64,000 nucleotides of DNA, from positions 7,316,001 through 7,380,000 of the forward strand of contig CM082597.2 of the NCBI GenBank assembly GCA_040954595.2, read 5' to 3'. Position numbers and translations under genes: made by a program. Of this stretch, positions 1-14,600 are shown piece after piece. Every line of letters begins with the position of its first letter. Positions within the stretch are counted from its first letter, which is position 1. The notes under the pieces are model-generated. The model searched no databases and had not been told where the DNA came from. It saw nothing but the letters and a program-made list of their open reading frames with translations. This DNA comes from Balanoglossus misakiensis (taxonomy: Eukaryota; Hemichordata).

Positions 1-300
1 GTCTATTTCTTCGAGATCATGAACTCTTGCGGTACTTTTAAGATTGTGTTCTCAAAGCTATGGTGGAGAACATTGCATTTCAATCGCAAACACATGAAAC
101 CGTGTCATATTGAACACCTATTGCCTGGCCATGAGGGCCATAGCAGCCGTTTATTACCCCCGAGGGGCTGTGAGTTACCAGAATCACATGCTATTTCCCC
201 GAGGCCGTACTGCTATTGCCCTAGGGACTCATAGTCGATTCTATTTCCTATCACGTGACGGATTCTGGCGAATCACGACACAGTATTAGCATGAAGTATA
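1..300. repeat. Dispersed repeat in an intron at the window start
   Basis: This stretch has no supported exon. Positions about 209-290 recur in reverse complement at about 57619-57700 (shared blocks such as TCACGTGACGGATTCTGGCG). The GGCCATAGCAGCCG block near 137 recurs in direct orientation near 57846. It is therefore a copy of a repeat family present at least twice in the window, lying upstream of the first recognisable exon of the long membrane-protein gene. Confidence 0.6.
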
Positions 301-336
301 TTATAACTGTATTTAACAATGCTAATTTCTCATCAG

Positions 337-3300
337 TGGCATTAAGGTAGTTGCGGATGACAAGGCAGGATTTGTTTTCGACGGGCCTGACGTTCACTTC
401 TCCGGGCATTCTGTGGGAGGCCAAGGCGTTGATGTGGATTTCCAAAGGGAGACTGGAACAGTGACAGCACAGTTCAGTGGATTTGAAAGCGAACAGCATG
501 GAATCGTTCATTATGAATGGGCAGTGGGGAGTGGACCGGGACTGGATGACATCCAGCCTTACATTGCCGTTGGAATTCTTGTCGACCAGGATGAGAGTGG
601 TCCTGGCGGTGGTAAGTGCTGTCACGATAGTTTGCCCGGGATTTCCGGTGGGAGTTATACATGTTAGTGTGTTTGTTTGTAATTTCGAACCCAGCTGTAC
701 ATGCAATACACACCTAACTGGACGATGATCGATCGTATTTATGGGTAGCGAAGTGTCTGTGTCATTTTAAATGACTCCTTTGTTTGTTTGTTTATATGTT
801 TGTTTGTTGTATTGCACTTCTTTCGTTCGTAGTTCTAATGTTCGTTTATGACTAATACGTTCAGTGAAATTGACAACAAATTGTACCTCAATTATTTTCT
901 GCTTTTGAAAAGGTCTTGCTGGTTCTGGACAAGCACAATCCCTGCTCGAACTTGAGTCCGGCGTCACTTATTTCACTACTATCCGAGCAATAACTGGGGC
1001 TGGAAATGCTCTCGACTCGGTTGCTGATGGTTTTACTGTTGACACGACACCGCCCTCTATCAAGATGGGTATTTATGATGTTTTGCGAGAAAATGATACA
1101 GCGGAGCCCATGTTTGCATCAAAAGTCGCCATGTATCAGGTACTTGTATACATAACTCTCACTTCCATATGTAGTCAGAGTATAATTTACAGACAGGGCA
1201 GGTTTGAATAGAAAGTAGTAACTTATTATACCGGGTACAAAAAAAAACCAAAGGTACATAGTGTATAGCTATCACGGACCAATCCTATAGGCGTGTTTGT
1301 TATGTATATACCTGGTATATACGTAATGTGTTGAATTCAAATTAATATATTTTTTTCTTTTTTATCAGAAATTTTCAGATTCGTTGGTCGACACTTGGCA
1401 CGTGACAGATAATGAGAGCGAAGTGTATTTCACGCAGTTTTGTTATGGCAGCTATCCGGGAGCATCAGACATTTATTCCTGCACTGATAGCCATGGACGT
1501 GGAAGGACACCAATTGCATTAGTTCGGCCCAATATGAAGAGCATTCCCAATGTGGTAACGGTGTCATCTGTGAACAAAGTAAGTACAAACCCTAAGACAT
1601 ATCATTAAAGGTGAAATATCGTAGCCCCCTAAAACATACACAAAGAGACAATGTTGCAAAACACAACACGAACCGCTTCGATTACATTTGTTTATTCCTT
1701 ATATATGTGAGTACACTTGCGGATTTAATGCCATCATCGAGCAATATAAATTTCGGTCATACAAATGTATCAAAGAGGTGTAAGCACATGCCGGTTGTCT
1801 CTGCAGGTAGGACTTTGGTCAACAGCAAGTTCAGAGGGTGTGACTGTCGATTCTACACCTCCCATCCAAGGACAGGTCCTATGCTCTTCTCATATAACTA
1901 CTAGTGATGACCTAAAGTGTAGATGGTCTGGCTTCAATGACGAAGAGAGTGGAGTAGCGTATTACTCTATAGGCATTGGTCTCACAGAGGAAGATGATTC
2001 GATTCGTCCTTTTACAGCCGTTGCTCCATTTCATCATGAATATCAATTCAAAGGTAAGTCGTGTATTGACAGTGTTGCCTAATTGTTTCACTCCATCGGC
2101 AGTTTTGCCAAACTAGGGATGTTTGCAGCTTGAAGCCACCCACAATGCCAATACTCAGTACATACTTCTGTTCACACTGTTCTCAAAAGAACATACATGT
2201 ATAGTGTCAAATCACAAAAAAGCATTATTCTATGGAATCTGCTGGCTCAAAGGATGAACAAAAGGACTTCCAAACGTTAAACAGTGGTGCATTTCATAGC
2301 TTTATTCAATGTTACTCATCAACCCTGTAGCTAATTAAGATTAAGCTTTAAGGTTAATGGCAGTATTTTTCATTTGCTTTGAACGGTGCACAGTGCTTAC
2401 ATGTACTTATATGTGTAGACCACCTTCTGACTGTGTGACTATATCTTTAGGACCATTTGAACATCAGACCTATTACGTCACTGTATCTGCTATCAACAAT
2501 GCCGGTGACCAGACAAATGCATACTCCCGGGCGATACATGTTGATGAAACTCCACCAATTGCCGGCAGAGTTGTGGAGCTGACAGGCGAAGATGAGCAAC
2601 ATTACAACGGCGACGATGCAAGTAATGGGGACCCCCTTAACTGCATGACATTTGAAGGTAGTGTCTCAATGCTGACGTGTATTCTTTATCCTATCTAGCT
2701 CGATCTTGCATGTACAAGTTTCAAATTCAGTTTATACCGTATAAACAGTGTTTTAATGCAAACCACTCATACAACAATTTTCATCATTCAGTGAATGTAC
2801 ATTTCTATGATGAAATGTTTGAAGCCATCAGAACAGAAGTGTTGCACGAAATTATCTGAATCCACATGTTTGTGTTTCCACGGATGCATTATTACCAGTT
2901 GCGGCGGTAAACAAAATCTGTATCCCGGAAACGTGTGTCCATATGGTGTAAGACGTCAGATGAATGATAAATGACAATGTTATATGATTCAATTGACCAT
3001 AACTGCAATATGTGGAATTTCTTAATTTGCCAGATCCGTTACTTCTTATTGCGCTCACTTATTTGATTGAACAAGAATCTGCGTGTTTTGTAGAATAGAG
3101 ATGATAATTATGTAAATTAGAATGTAGTAATATCTGAGGTCGGGTGATACATGTATTTCACTGGTTACAATTCAGATTGTGTTGCAAAGCCTGCAGTGTG
3201 CCAAAGATCTCTTGACAGAATATTAGTGACTTGGGAACCTTTCCAAGACCCAGAAAGTCCAGTCGTGAGGTAAGTACAGCTTCCGACCAAATGTTTCAAT

Positions 3301-6300
3301 TTTCATTAAGTGCGCCATATGGGAAAACACATGCTTATAATTACATGTAGCCTCACTTTATCGTCTGACAGTTTTTTGCCGAATATTTTAACGCTCACAG
3401 GTACCAAGTAGCCGTGGGAACATCGCCAGGTGGTGTACAGCTGAAGTCCTTTTATGACGTGGAAGGGAACAACGAGACGATGACACTTGTTATGGGGCTC
3501 GATCTTTATGACGTCAGACGAGCGTTCGTGTCCGTGAGGGGCTTCAACGCAGCTGGTCTTCAAACGACCGCCGTTTCTGATGGCGTCTTCATAAGTCGAA
3601 TAAGCGCTGGTTTGCCTCCTCTTGAAGGAAGTTATATTTGGGACGGCAATGGGGACAAAGATTTGTAAGTGATTGTCTCGGTCTGTGTAGAATCCTGTTA
3701 ACGTTCAAGAATATAACAAAACCTTATTTAAGATTAAAGGCAATTATCTATAAAAAAAATCTGGTTATTTTATAGCGTTTTTTTTTTTCGTTTATCACAT
3801 ACATTGTTCTTCTCACACTAACAGTATCCAAAAATACTCAGTTTTCTGCTATTTTTAACAAGTGAAATAAATGTCCTGACTTGATAAATATAAAGATCGG
3901 AAATACTGAAAAATAGTTTTTTTTTAAATACTGATAGTGAAGCTTAAGGAAATGATAGAGCTGCAAGATGTGTATTACCATTGTATTTGCCTCTTCAGAA
4001 ACATCAACATTTCTCGTTTTCTTGATCTTAACTTTTCCATTTACCCCAATATTTCAGAAATTACCAAGGTGACAACGAAGTTTTGTATGGACAGTGGAGT
4101 TTCGATGGTGACCCTTGTCCAAAGCTGAGGTACGAGTGGACAGTAGTTCGCATCGATGGAACCATAGTACAGCCAATGATAGCAACATCTGAAGGTATTG
4201 TAAAAAAAACATTACGGAAGAAAAGAACATTTGTGAGATTTATACAGAGAGGACTCCAGCATGTTTCATATCATAACAGATGTAGAACCTATTATTTTAC
4301 TAAGCATTCTCTCCATGTTGCAGCATTTCGAATGAACGATGGACTGGATATGAAGAATGGAGAAACGTACTACTTGGTTGTCAGGGCAACAAACCTCCTT
4401 GGCTTTTCCCATTCACTTCGCTCTGACGGCATCACAATACAACTTCAACCACTCCTGCCCAGAGACGTCAGAGATGGCGCTGTTTATGGATTTGATCTGA
4501 ACTTCCAATCATCAATCACAACGTTGTCAGGAAATTGGGATGCATTCGGTATACACCCAGATCAGTTGATTGAAGGCATGGGAGGTATAATATGTGCTTG
4601 AATTTTCTGTGTTTTATAACGGTTATAATTACTCTTGATTTCACCGAGTGTTCACTGTCGAAAGCTCCTCTCATCCGCTTTTTACGAGATTAGAACTCGG
4701 ACCTAAGCTTACTGGACCATACTCACGTGCCAAGCAAGTCCGCACCTGAATCTCCCCCAAAACGATTTTCAGATTCTTGAATACCATGGTCATATCATTT
4801 CGTAACCTTCCAGGACAGGTAATTGACCACTATGAAATAGCAGCCGGAACGGATCAACGTTATCCCAACACGAGGGACGACATTCACAGGTTTCTAGACA
4901 TCGGTCTCAACACGTCACACACATTCACAAATCTGAGATTGATCCCCGAGACGCAGAAATACTACATAACGGTGAGGGCGTACGCGGTGTCGACTGCAAT
5001 GGTAGAGGTTACATCGAATGGAATAAAAGTTGGTTATGGTGGGGAGTTAGTATCACAAGGGCGCCTAAATATCCAACGGTAAATACACTAGTTTTTATTA
5101 ATGTCTGCCATTTTAATGCACATTAATTGGCCTTTATAATACATCTGTATTAAGTAACGTAATAATAATAATGTCAATCTTGACAACTGGGTGCTTGAAA
5201 GATAATCTAATATTCAGCACAAGAAGCCACTTAGAGGAACCAAGTCCCTCTCGCTGCCCCTTTTCCATTAATTATTTTGATACAAGACAACGTTTATAAT
5301 ATTCTACATGTGGACATATAGTGAATGAACGTTCTACCGCAAACAACTTCCTTCCCGTTTGTACTATGAGAGTAAAAATTTCACCAAAATGAATAAACGG
5401 TAAACACCGATTATTCATTTTGGCGAGTTTTTCACTCTCGTGTCTACAAGTTGGATGGTTTTCTATATTCAGTGAGCGATTCCCGTTTCTGTGGATGACT
5501 TGGCAATGTGGCCAAGCCTAAAAAATATATAACCGCCAATTAACGACAGTTTTATGAATTGCTCATAAAGGTGTGTTTAACTTAAGTTGTCTACAAGGCA
5601 TTTGAATTCAATAACTAATTTTGCGGCTAAATCGTTATTATTATTTGTTTTATTTGTCGTTTTCAGATACATAGCATCTACCACTAGTCTTACTGTGTCC
5701 TGGACCGACTTTAGATTTGTTATGCCTGTTTTCTTTTATTCGTGGGGTATTGGTCAAAATACAAGCAGACTACACAACCTATATTGCAAGGACCTAGTAA
5801 GTACAACATTATCACCTACTGGACTGCTGTTACATAAGGGAGGGCTGATTCTGAAATACAGAAGGAGACATGGACATAGTGCATTTATCTTGGGCAGTGT
5901 CATTAGCAGAAACTCTCCGCTTACAAGATACTAGTAGTTTTGCATACTTCTCTATTTCCAGCAAGCACTTAACTATGGGTATCAAGCAGCGGCAAATCTA
6001 TATCTCCGAGACATGTTTGACGAGAAACAGTGGACAGAGGTTGGCCAGGACACTTTGGTCGTGGAGCAAGGTCTAAGCCTGGAACACAAACAAACATACT
6101 CGGTCGTCGTCATGGCAACTGACGAATCTGGACAATGCTCCCTTGCATGGAGTGACTTTACTGTGGATGTCTCTCCTCCCAACGCTGGAACTCTGAAAGT
6201 GGGAGCTTTTGAAGACCAGGTAAATTGTGTTTTTTTCAACAATTCACGTAGCAACAGTTTTGATCCCGCGACTTATATACCTCTGCTTCCTGCAGCATAA

Positions 6301-9300
6301 AACCAATTTCGCATCGAAATCATTGAGGAAAACCCTATGTACAAACGCTGTTGGTAGACAGTGATTAACATAACAATGACAACGTGTGGCTGATATTTGC
6401 CCTCCAATAAACAACCAACATCTTTCTATACAATTTCGTTTTCAGTGTGTTGTCCAAGACATGCACACTTCAGTTATAATCCCCCAAACAGCGATGGAAA
6501 ACCTCCGTTTGGGGGATTACTACCTACAACGTTTGTGCAGGCCTACTTTGGCATGAGTGGAGGAAGTACATGTGTATGATTATCGATCGTTATTTCAGAT
6601 GCATTTGAAAGATAATAACGATTAGCTGGTTTCATTTAACTTCATGATATTACAGATAGTCACGTACACTGATCGGCGGGACATGTTGTTTGTGTCGTGG
6701 TTTGGTTTCCATGATGACGAAAGTGGTATGAAATCTTACTCTGTCGCCCTCTATGACGGCATATCTTGTGGCTCTGTAGCCGATAAAATTATTCTCCAGG
6801 ATTCCACTGATGTTTTGCCCAATGACACAGATTATACATTTGTTGAATTGGACTTGCAGGTGAGTGAGTATATTCGTTGTCATAAAGGAACATTTTTCTC
6901 GGTATTTATTATTATTTATGTACATGTATTCATAAATGGATCAGTTTTATTTCAGCGAGGTAATTTTATAATTATATCCTCGTTAAGCCTTTCTGCTTAC
7001 AATAAAAAATCCGAGATGAAATTGTTCGTTAGTGAACGATTCATGTATTGTTAGTCATATCCATTTAGCTCTCACCCCCTCACTCTTTGCCTGCCTATCT
7101 ATTTGCCTATAGCTAGCTATCGGAAACAAAAACCCATTTAATATTATTAGTATTACCATCACTGTGGATTACTTTGCCTCCATTTTCTTTGTTTCAGCGG
7201 CAAAGACCCTATTTTGTCCATTTGAAATCGACTAATAATGCTGGTTTAACAACGGCAATTGTCTCCCCGACTATCATACTTGATGTTGATGAACCAACTG
7301 AAGGAGTTGTCAAAGATGGACTGGATTTTGAGACTGACATTGAATACCAGAGTTCTACTTCGTCAATTGAAGGTAGCCAAAGCAGAGTTTCAAATTGCCC
7401 AGCTGATAACAATATGCATAGCAGTATGATTTTTAAAGCCAAATTAGTTCTATTGTTTGTACTTGTTCGATGTTATACTAGTAGTTTGAAATAAAAAAAT
7501 AACCTAATGTAAACAGCCAGTCTTACTTTGGTTTCATTTTAAGGAGTCTTCCTGCACCTGCCCAATCCAAGTGGAGATTCTTGCCCAAGTCGAACATTTT
7601 CAATGCGCACGTACGATGCAGAATGGGGATCTGTGCAAACACGTGGTATTTGGGGCGTCAATGATGCAGACACCATCGCATTCCGTCCACTGCAGGCAAG
7701 GCATCCATTAATTACTAATATCAATAATGATTTCACTGAAAACAGCATGACTTAACTTTTAACAAAGGTACCTTTGTTAAATGAATTTTTAGTACACAGA
7801 GTAAAAGTGTGTACACATTATTATGAAATATGTACCACAGTATTCCAAGCGGGCCGTGCAATAATAATTCTGGTATTTTTGCGAGCTCATATGCAAATGA
7901 GCATCCAGAAGAATAAGATCCCCCATTTCCCCTTCAATCGATCGTATCTTTCAAAGTTTAACCCTCGTTCTGTTACACAATCACTTGGAGTTAATATAAA
8001 CCTCCGGAGGATATAACAAAAGTTTTATTTCAGTCGCAAAAAAGCCGATTGTTGTTTTAGTTGTGCGCGTGACAAAGTAGTATTTTTCACAACCCATATG
8101 CAAATGAGTAAAAACAAGCCGGACTACGTTTTGTTTGTAAACATTGAACGCCGTCGGCAGAGCTGGAGTATGATCGCCGAAACGTGGGGAATTTTCAACA
8201 TTCGGAGACGCCATTGTCTTATCCTTCCCAAATTTTGTCAGAATAACTAAACATTATTTGGCAGTATGTTTGGGAACCTCGGAAAATCCCTCGCTATCGC
8301 CAGTTTCTCAAATATTGCCGATGCTATCTTGCGACCTGAGCTAAACCACCGATGAAATGAGCCAACATGATCGCCGAAACATGCGGATTTTTCAACATTC
8401 TGGCACGTTCTTTTATTATCCTTCCCAACTATCGTCAGAATAACAGAACATTTAGTTGTCAGTGTGTTTTGGAACCTCGAAAATTACGAAAATTTCTCGC
8501 TATCGCCAGTGTTTCGAAATTTATCGCTGCGATCTCACGACCTCAGGTAACCCACTGATGGAATGACCCCACATGACCCTTCTTTGCATAACAAAGGTTG
8601 CGTCATTTTGGCCAATGAGCGGCCTCCTCTGGGTTGCATAGCCTTTGGCACATCACTGTAATGAAAATCAATACGCCACGATCGAAACTTTGATTTTCGT
8701 CAAATCTGGGGAAACATATGCAATAATAACAGAACTTCATGACCTCTGCGCGCGATCTGTGCAATATGGATGTTATTTTCACTCGTGAGAAGGTGTATTC
8801 TTCTGCATTTTTACTCGCTGTCGCTCGTAAAAATACTCGGAAGAATACACCTTCTCACTCATGAAAATAAAATCCATATTGCACAGATCGCGCGCAGAGG
8901 TCATGAAGTTCTGTCATATTATGAAATATGTACAATGTTCTGTTAATTGGTTTAATATGCGGAACACCCATTCAATTTGCAAGTTTCTCGGAGGTTTGAA
9001 GTAACTAAAGAATCCTATTCGTCTGCTTAGGGGCACATCAGTAATATTACACAACTTCATGACCTCTGTGCGCGATGTGTGCCGTACAGAAGTTATTTTC
9101 ATTAGTGATGCGGTGTATTCTGGGGCTGTACTTTCAAGAGCATAGCAAGTGAAAGTACAGCAGAATACTCCAAATCACTAGTTCAGTTATCTTTATAATC
9201 TGCATAATGGTACTATTCTACGTATTTTTCTCGAACTTCATGAACTTGGAACGTCCGTCGTGTAGCTGTCATTCAACGCTGATGACAGTCTCTCAGTTAC

Positions 9301-11609
9301 ACTGGTCCGGGATGTTAAAGATGCAAAAATGTACTCTGGGGCTTTGTACCATTCGAAACCGGACATAAGTGAAGGTGGGAAATACCGAGTAAGTATAGTC
9401 GATACGTCATTGCTTATTTTGCCTAGCACCGTTTCATGAGCTGAAATGTAAGATATACGTAAAGGGGTTGCGTTGTGTGACAAATGCTCGTAGAAGACAC
9501 ACAAGAACGGGAGAATGCACAACAGATCTACAAACAATTCAAAAATCAATCCCTCTGAAGTACAAGAATTAAAAAACAAAGATTTGAAAAAATGCACAGA
9601 GTTTTTTATTCACGATAGGTTGATATCATGGCCGCCTCTGGAGACATTGCTGCTGTTACAAGCCTTGTTTTCTGGGATGGTCCTGGCGGTGTGGTCGGTG
9701 ATTTTCATCCTCTGTTTGAGGATACTGATTCTGCGCTTAATCCCAAAGACTTCACTGCCTGCGAAGTGTGTTGTGCTAGCAACGATTCTTACACGGATCA
9801 AGGTAAGTATAATTATTCAGACATTCCTTCTCTAATAACAAATACATATTCACAATAGCCTGATAACGTCTGTCTGTCTGTATGGTATGTCTGTCTGTCT
9901 GTCTGTTTGTCTATCTGTATGTATGTATGTATGTATGTATGTATGTATGTATGTATTGTTTTGCAATACATACGTCCGATTAACCTTTTTAACGACAGAC
10001 GCCAGCTGCCCATGTAACTGCACTGAGTACGCTGAAGTATATACCACACTTTTTGCAACAAGTGGTTCCACCACAAGCATGACTACCAACCCATCGTCTG
10101 AAGCAACAACAACTTCCCCACCACCATGGCAGATCATTGAGAACAGGGACGAAGGGGATACTTTTAAGGGAGATGATAGCTTGCAGTCAGTACAGTATCA
10201 GTCAGCAGGGTTTCAACTACACCCAGGTATGCAAACCATGCAACTTCAATATCGTTGTTCATATTGGTGTGAGTATAAAATAATGTGGGGCACCTTCTGC
10301 AAGTGGTTTCTATGGTGTGATATCACAATTAATCATGCAAATTTTAAACATATCCGATATTTTTAATATTAATTTAATCCACATATGAAGTATTTACTTT
10401 AAATTAAAAATTTTCGTTTTAGCTGTCGGAGTAGGCGACGATATAAAACATTTTGCTGTGCTGTGGTACAGGTATCAAAATAATTCAGAACCCGTGAAGT
10501 ACGATCTTGCCGAGTTAGATTTTGATCCATCACAGGCGTGGCATTCTTACAGAATAGACGTAGTCAAGGAAATGGTGAGTAACCAGGATAGGTGAGAGAG
10601 ATGCGCGCATGAATATGAAACCAATCATATTTTCTTCTCACGAACAAAACTTAACAAAACAAGTTTATGCAGAATTTGAAATGGAAACAATGTAGCCACT
10701 TAGATGTCAAAGGAGCGAATATTTTGATCTTAACTAGTACTGTTTCCACTCGAAAAACGATGTCCTCGTCGATATTACACAACCCTTAGAACAAATCTCA
10801 TATTTCTTACAGGATGGAATTTCTCTGGAACTATTTGCAGATGGAAGACTCATGGTATTACTGTCTGGAATTCCGAAGTTTTCACCCAATGCAAAGTTCA
10901 TAATGTCGGTTTGGAACAGGGACGCTTATGTCCCACCACTTGATAACGTCTTTTATCCACCTATGACATCTGCACAATTTAGAAATATCAGGTATTCTTT
11001 CGTTTTTACTTGAACCCCCCCCCCCCAAAAAAGGTAATCTTAGTACATTACTACATGTACCTTATAAACAAATTGTTTACAGCTTTTCATTCTTTGTTGT
11101 CCCTGATGACACGACCAGTATTTCCAATTTCAACTTCTTTTGTAATATACACATTTATAAAACATACTAAAATAATAAAATATATCTAATATATACATGA
11201 TATCTAACGGATGTGTTATCGCGATGAATGACGCGCATTTCTTTGATGTCTAGATTCCCTCCATTGTCAGACGCATTATGCAAATCTGGCGAACCATTCC
11301 GTAATGGTGACCATGCAATAAAGGCCTTTTTCGCCGGAATTGGATCTGAAAAATTACAGGATGATGTCGTGTCATTCCGAGAGGTTTGTTTTTCATTTTG
11401 TGATATTTAATCAAATAAGAGTGATTTTTATATATATAAGGTTATATATTATACTCACAAAGACACAGGGACTTTTATTATAGATTTTATAGCAAGTCTG
11501 TAAACAGTGAGACCCCGCCCACTAATTATTAATACAATACAACATACATAATTTGTCTTATTTTGCAACGGCACCTTATGAACAGGTAAGGCATATTTGG
11601 TGCAAGAGA

Positions 11610-11640
<31 letters not shown>

Positions 11641-14600
11641 CATAGTACATACATACATACATACATACATACATACATACATACATACATACATACATAC
11701 ATACATACATACATACATACATTATACATACATACATATATACATACATATACATACATAAATACAAATACATACATACATACATACACATACATACATA
11801 CATACATACACACACATAATACATACATACATACATTATACATTCATACATACAGACAGACAGACAGACGCTTTCATTAACACGGGAAGCTTTCTTGACA
11901 GGTGGAGAGACCTTGCCTACCATGTACCAATCCGTGTGAATCTGCAGCCTGTGATCCTGAGTGTTCTAATACTGATATAATGGAGTACCGGGTAATGCTG
12001 GATGGTCTAACTCTGAACCCGACAAGAACTGTACAAGATGGCGGAATCAATAGAACCATACCTGCTGTCTACCACCTGACAATCAAAGCTGTGACGGGTC
12101 AGTTTGAACATTGATTAGATGGTGTTAAGTGACATGTATATTCTTATAGCCCTCTGCCAAGCAAAGTAGATACTGGTATTTCCAATGGGCATACATTTTG
12201 AAGTACATGAAACAAAGTTGATAAAATGGCAAAGGCCATCTTAGTATGACAGCCTGTAGCTAACTGTTGCACGTATTTCCCATGTTTTAAACTGTATAAG
12301 ATTAACCAAAAACTCAAAATATGTTTGCATTTATGGAATGTCTGTCGCTCATCCTTATATGCACTCCATTTATAAACATTTGCCCATACATGTACCTGCA
12401 TTTACAGGCTCTGGACGATATGTGCTCGCTTCATCAAATGGAGTGTACGTAGACGACACGCCAACAGTATTTGATTATCTATACCACGTCGACGTCTCCT
12501 GGTCACTTGATCAACCGATCCAATACCAGGGCAGTAACACAACCATAGCTGTCCGCTGGAGTGCGTATGACATTGGAAGCCAGGTGTGTTTAGCTTGCGT
12601 CACGTGTTCTAACAAGTCCTAGATGTAATGAGATGCAAAATGTCGTGAATAAGGCGTGAGTAAAGTGAATGCTTGCTATGATCTTGCAAGCCGAATGATT
12701 GCGTAACCCAGCACTAAACTTTATTCCAACCAAGGCAAACCTTCGAAACGTTAAGCGATAAAGTAAAAATGGCTCCAGTAAACAAGCATCTTTATTGAGA
12801 AAAATAAAACACCAAGCGACTAATAGGCTAGTCTTAGCAACCTACTTCAATTACTTATCGATTGTAGGTACATGAATACAGATGGGCAATTGGAAGCCAG
12901 CCTAATGTCACTGATATACAAGACTTTGTGTCAGTCAGATTGAACACATTTGCTGCGAATGATGGACTTCTTGGAATACTACAAAACAAAAACACTTACT
13001 ATGTCACTGTACAAGCAGTCAACCGAGCTGGACTGGTCACTTCCCGTGAAACCACAGGTTAGTTCCCAAAGGTCTTCGTTACAAAAGGTCTTCAAGCGTA
13101 TGTCCACGCTGATGGATAAAACTCAATCTACCATACATGTACATGTAGTTTGCACGTGATGGCTTTCAAAATTCTTCTCTAGTGAAAATATTCACTCTTC
13201 CATAACACTCTAATATTCTAGTCGCACCACAAAGCAAACGTAACTTGACATCAAAGTACACATGGATTATATGTTCCATGATATTGCACTGAAGTTTTAG
13301 CAAGTTGTTTTATCGATGTAAAGTTTCGTCACAACATAACAAAAGGCAGGCGTGATTTCTCAACCTGAATACATGTACACCGGTTGTTACTTAGTTATTT
13401 TGCTTCCAATCAGTCCTGTGAAATAGAGCACGAACACGGGCGACGGCTGCAAAATGGGACATTATACGTAAATATAATTCGAAAACTTCGCACAGACAGA
13501 AATTGATGGATCTTGTCAGTCCCACTTTCTTTATCCTGTATTATGATCAATGCACTCGACTGAAAAGTTTAGGGGAGACGGTTACATCGAATCACTCCGC
13601 TCGGATAAAGAAGTTAGAGTTCCTCTCTTTCTTGAGGGACTGTGTTCCCATGTATACATACTGTGTATCATTGCTGGAATTGTTTAATTATGCATTCAAT
13701 ATTTACCTAAGGATTATATGATGTTTTAAACAGGAGTTACCGTTATATTATCATCACCCGACATCTCAGCAAGCAATTCTACAAGCGAGTGCCCGGATGT
13801 CGAAGTAAACACATCAGTTCCTGGCGCTATGCTTTGTGGGAGTCAGTCAAGTACAGGGATGAAATGGACAAGGGTGGACGATGATTCAATCGATGCGTAT
13901 TGTGAGTTACCCCAGAAATACTCAGTATTTGCCATTTGCTATCTGGTACATACGTATTACATGGTAGTTGTTACCAAATACTACATTACGTATTAGTCGT
14001 AGTAATAACGTCTACTTTGTATCCCATGTTAACTGCACATATACATTATTCCTTCACCGTTAAATTAAGTCTAACTCCAATAATGTCTGTGTTATTCCTT
14101 CAGTTTTCTCAATAGGAAGTTCCAAAGACACAGAGGATATATTGGCAAAACTCCAAGTCAGTTACAACACATCTGGTGAAGTAGTAATACAAGACGGACT
14201 TGTGTACATCGGAAATAAGCCTGTGCTGAATATTTCAGATGCAGGGCAGCCTTCGACAGGAGCTACTGAGTCACCGGGTGTAATTAAGAACAGATTCCGT
14301 ATGGAACCAGGAAGGTACCTCATTCCATTCCATTCCTTACCTTAGTTTACTAAAACAAAACTCATATTGACCCCTGTGGTAGCTCGTGATTGGTTCTGGT
14401 GAATGTCCCTCTGAATTTATTTGATGGCTTTGAAAGATGCAAAATAAAGTGATAATATATTGACTACAACTAATCGAAAACAACATTAAATTTACATGTT
14501 TTATGTAAGTAATCAATCAAGTTTTCAATTTCCATGTTTATTTTCAGAACAATGTTTTCTAAAATTACTGTGTGCAACAAGGGACATACATGTGGTGAAA

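Larger units (their letters stand above)
7696..9265 (+). other. GC-AG intron packed with fold-back repeats
   Basis: The upstream exon ends CTGCAG followed by gcaagg, a GC donor in an otherwise consensus context. The downstream exon starts after tgtag at 9265. Both sides are phase 0 and the translation joins without a break (AFRPLQ to LSFNADDSLSV). The intron carries a two-copy ~197 bp tandem repeat, a near-perfect 184 bp palindrome and a second related palindrome that ends about 15 bases before the acceptor. Confidence 0.7.

Noticed and set aside
11455-11923. Overlapping minus-strand frames rich in CMYV
   Set aside because: Pure translation of the CATA microsatellite.
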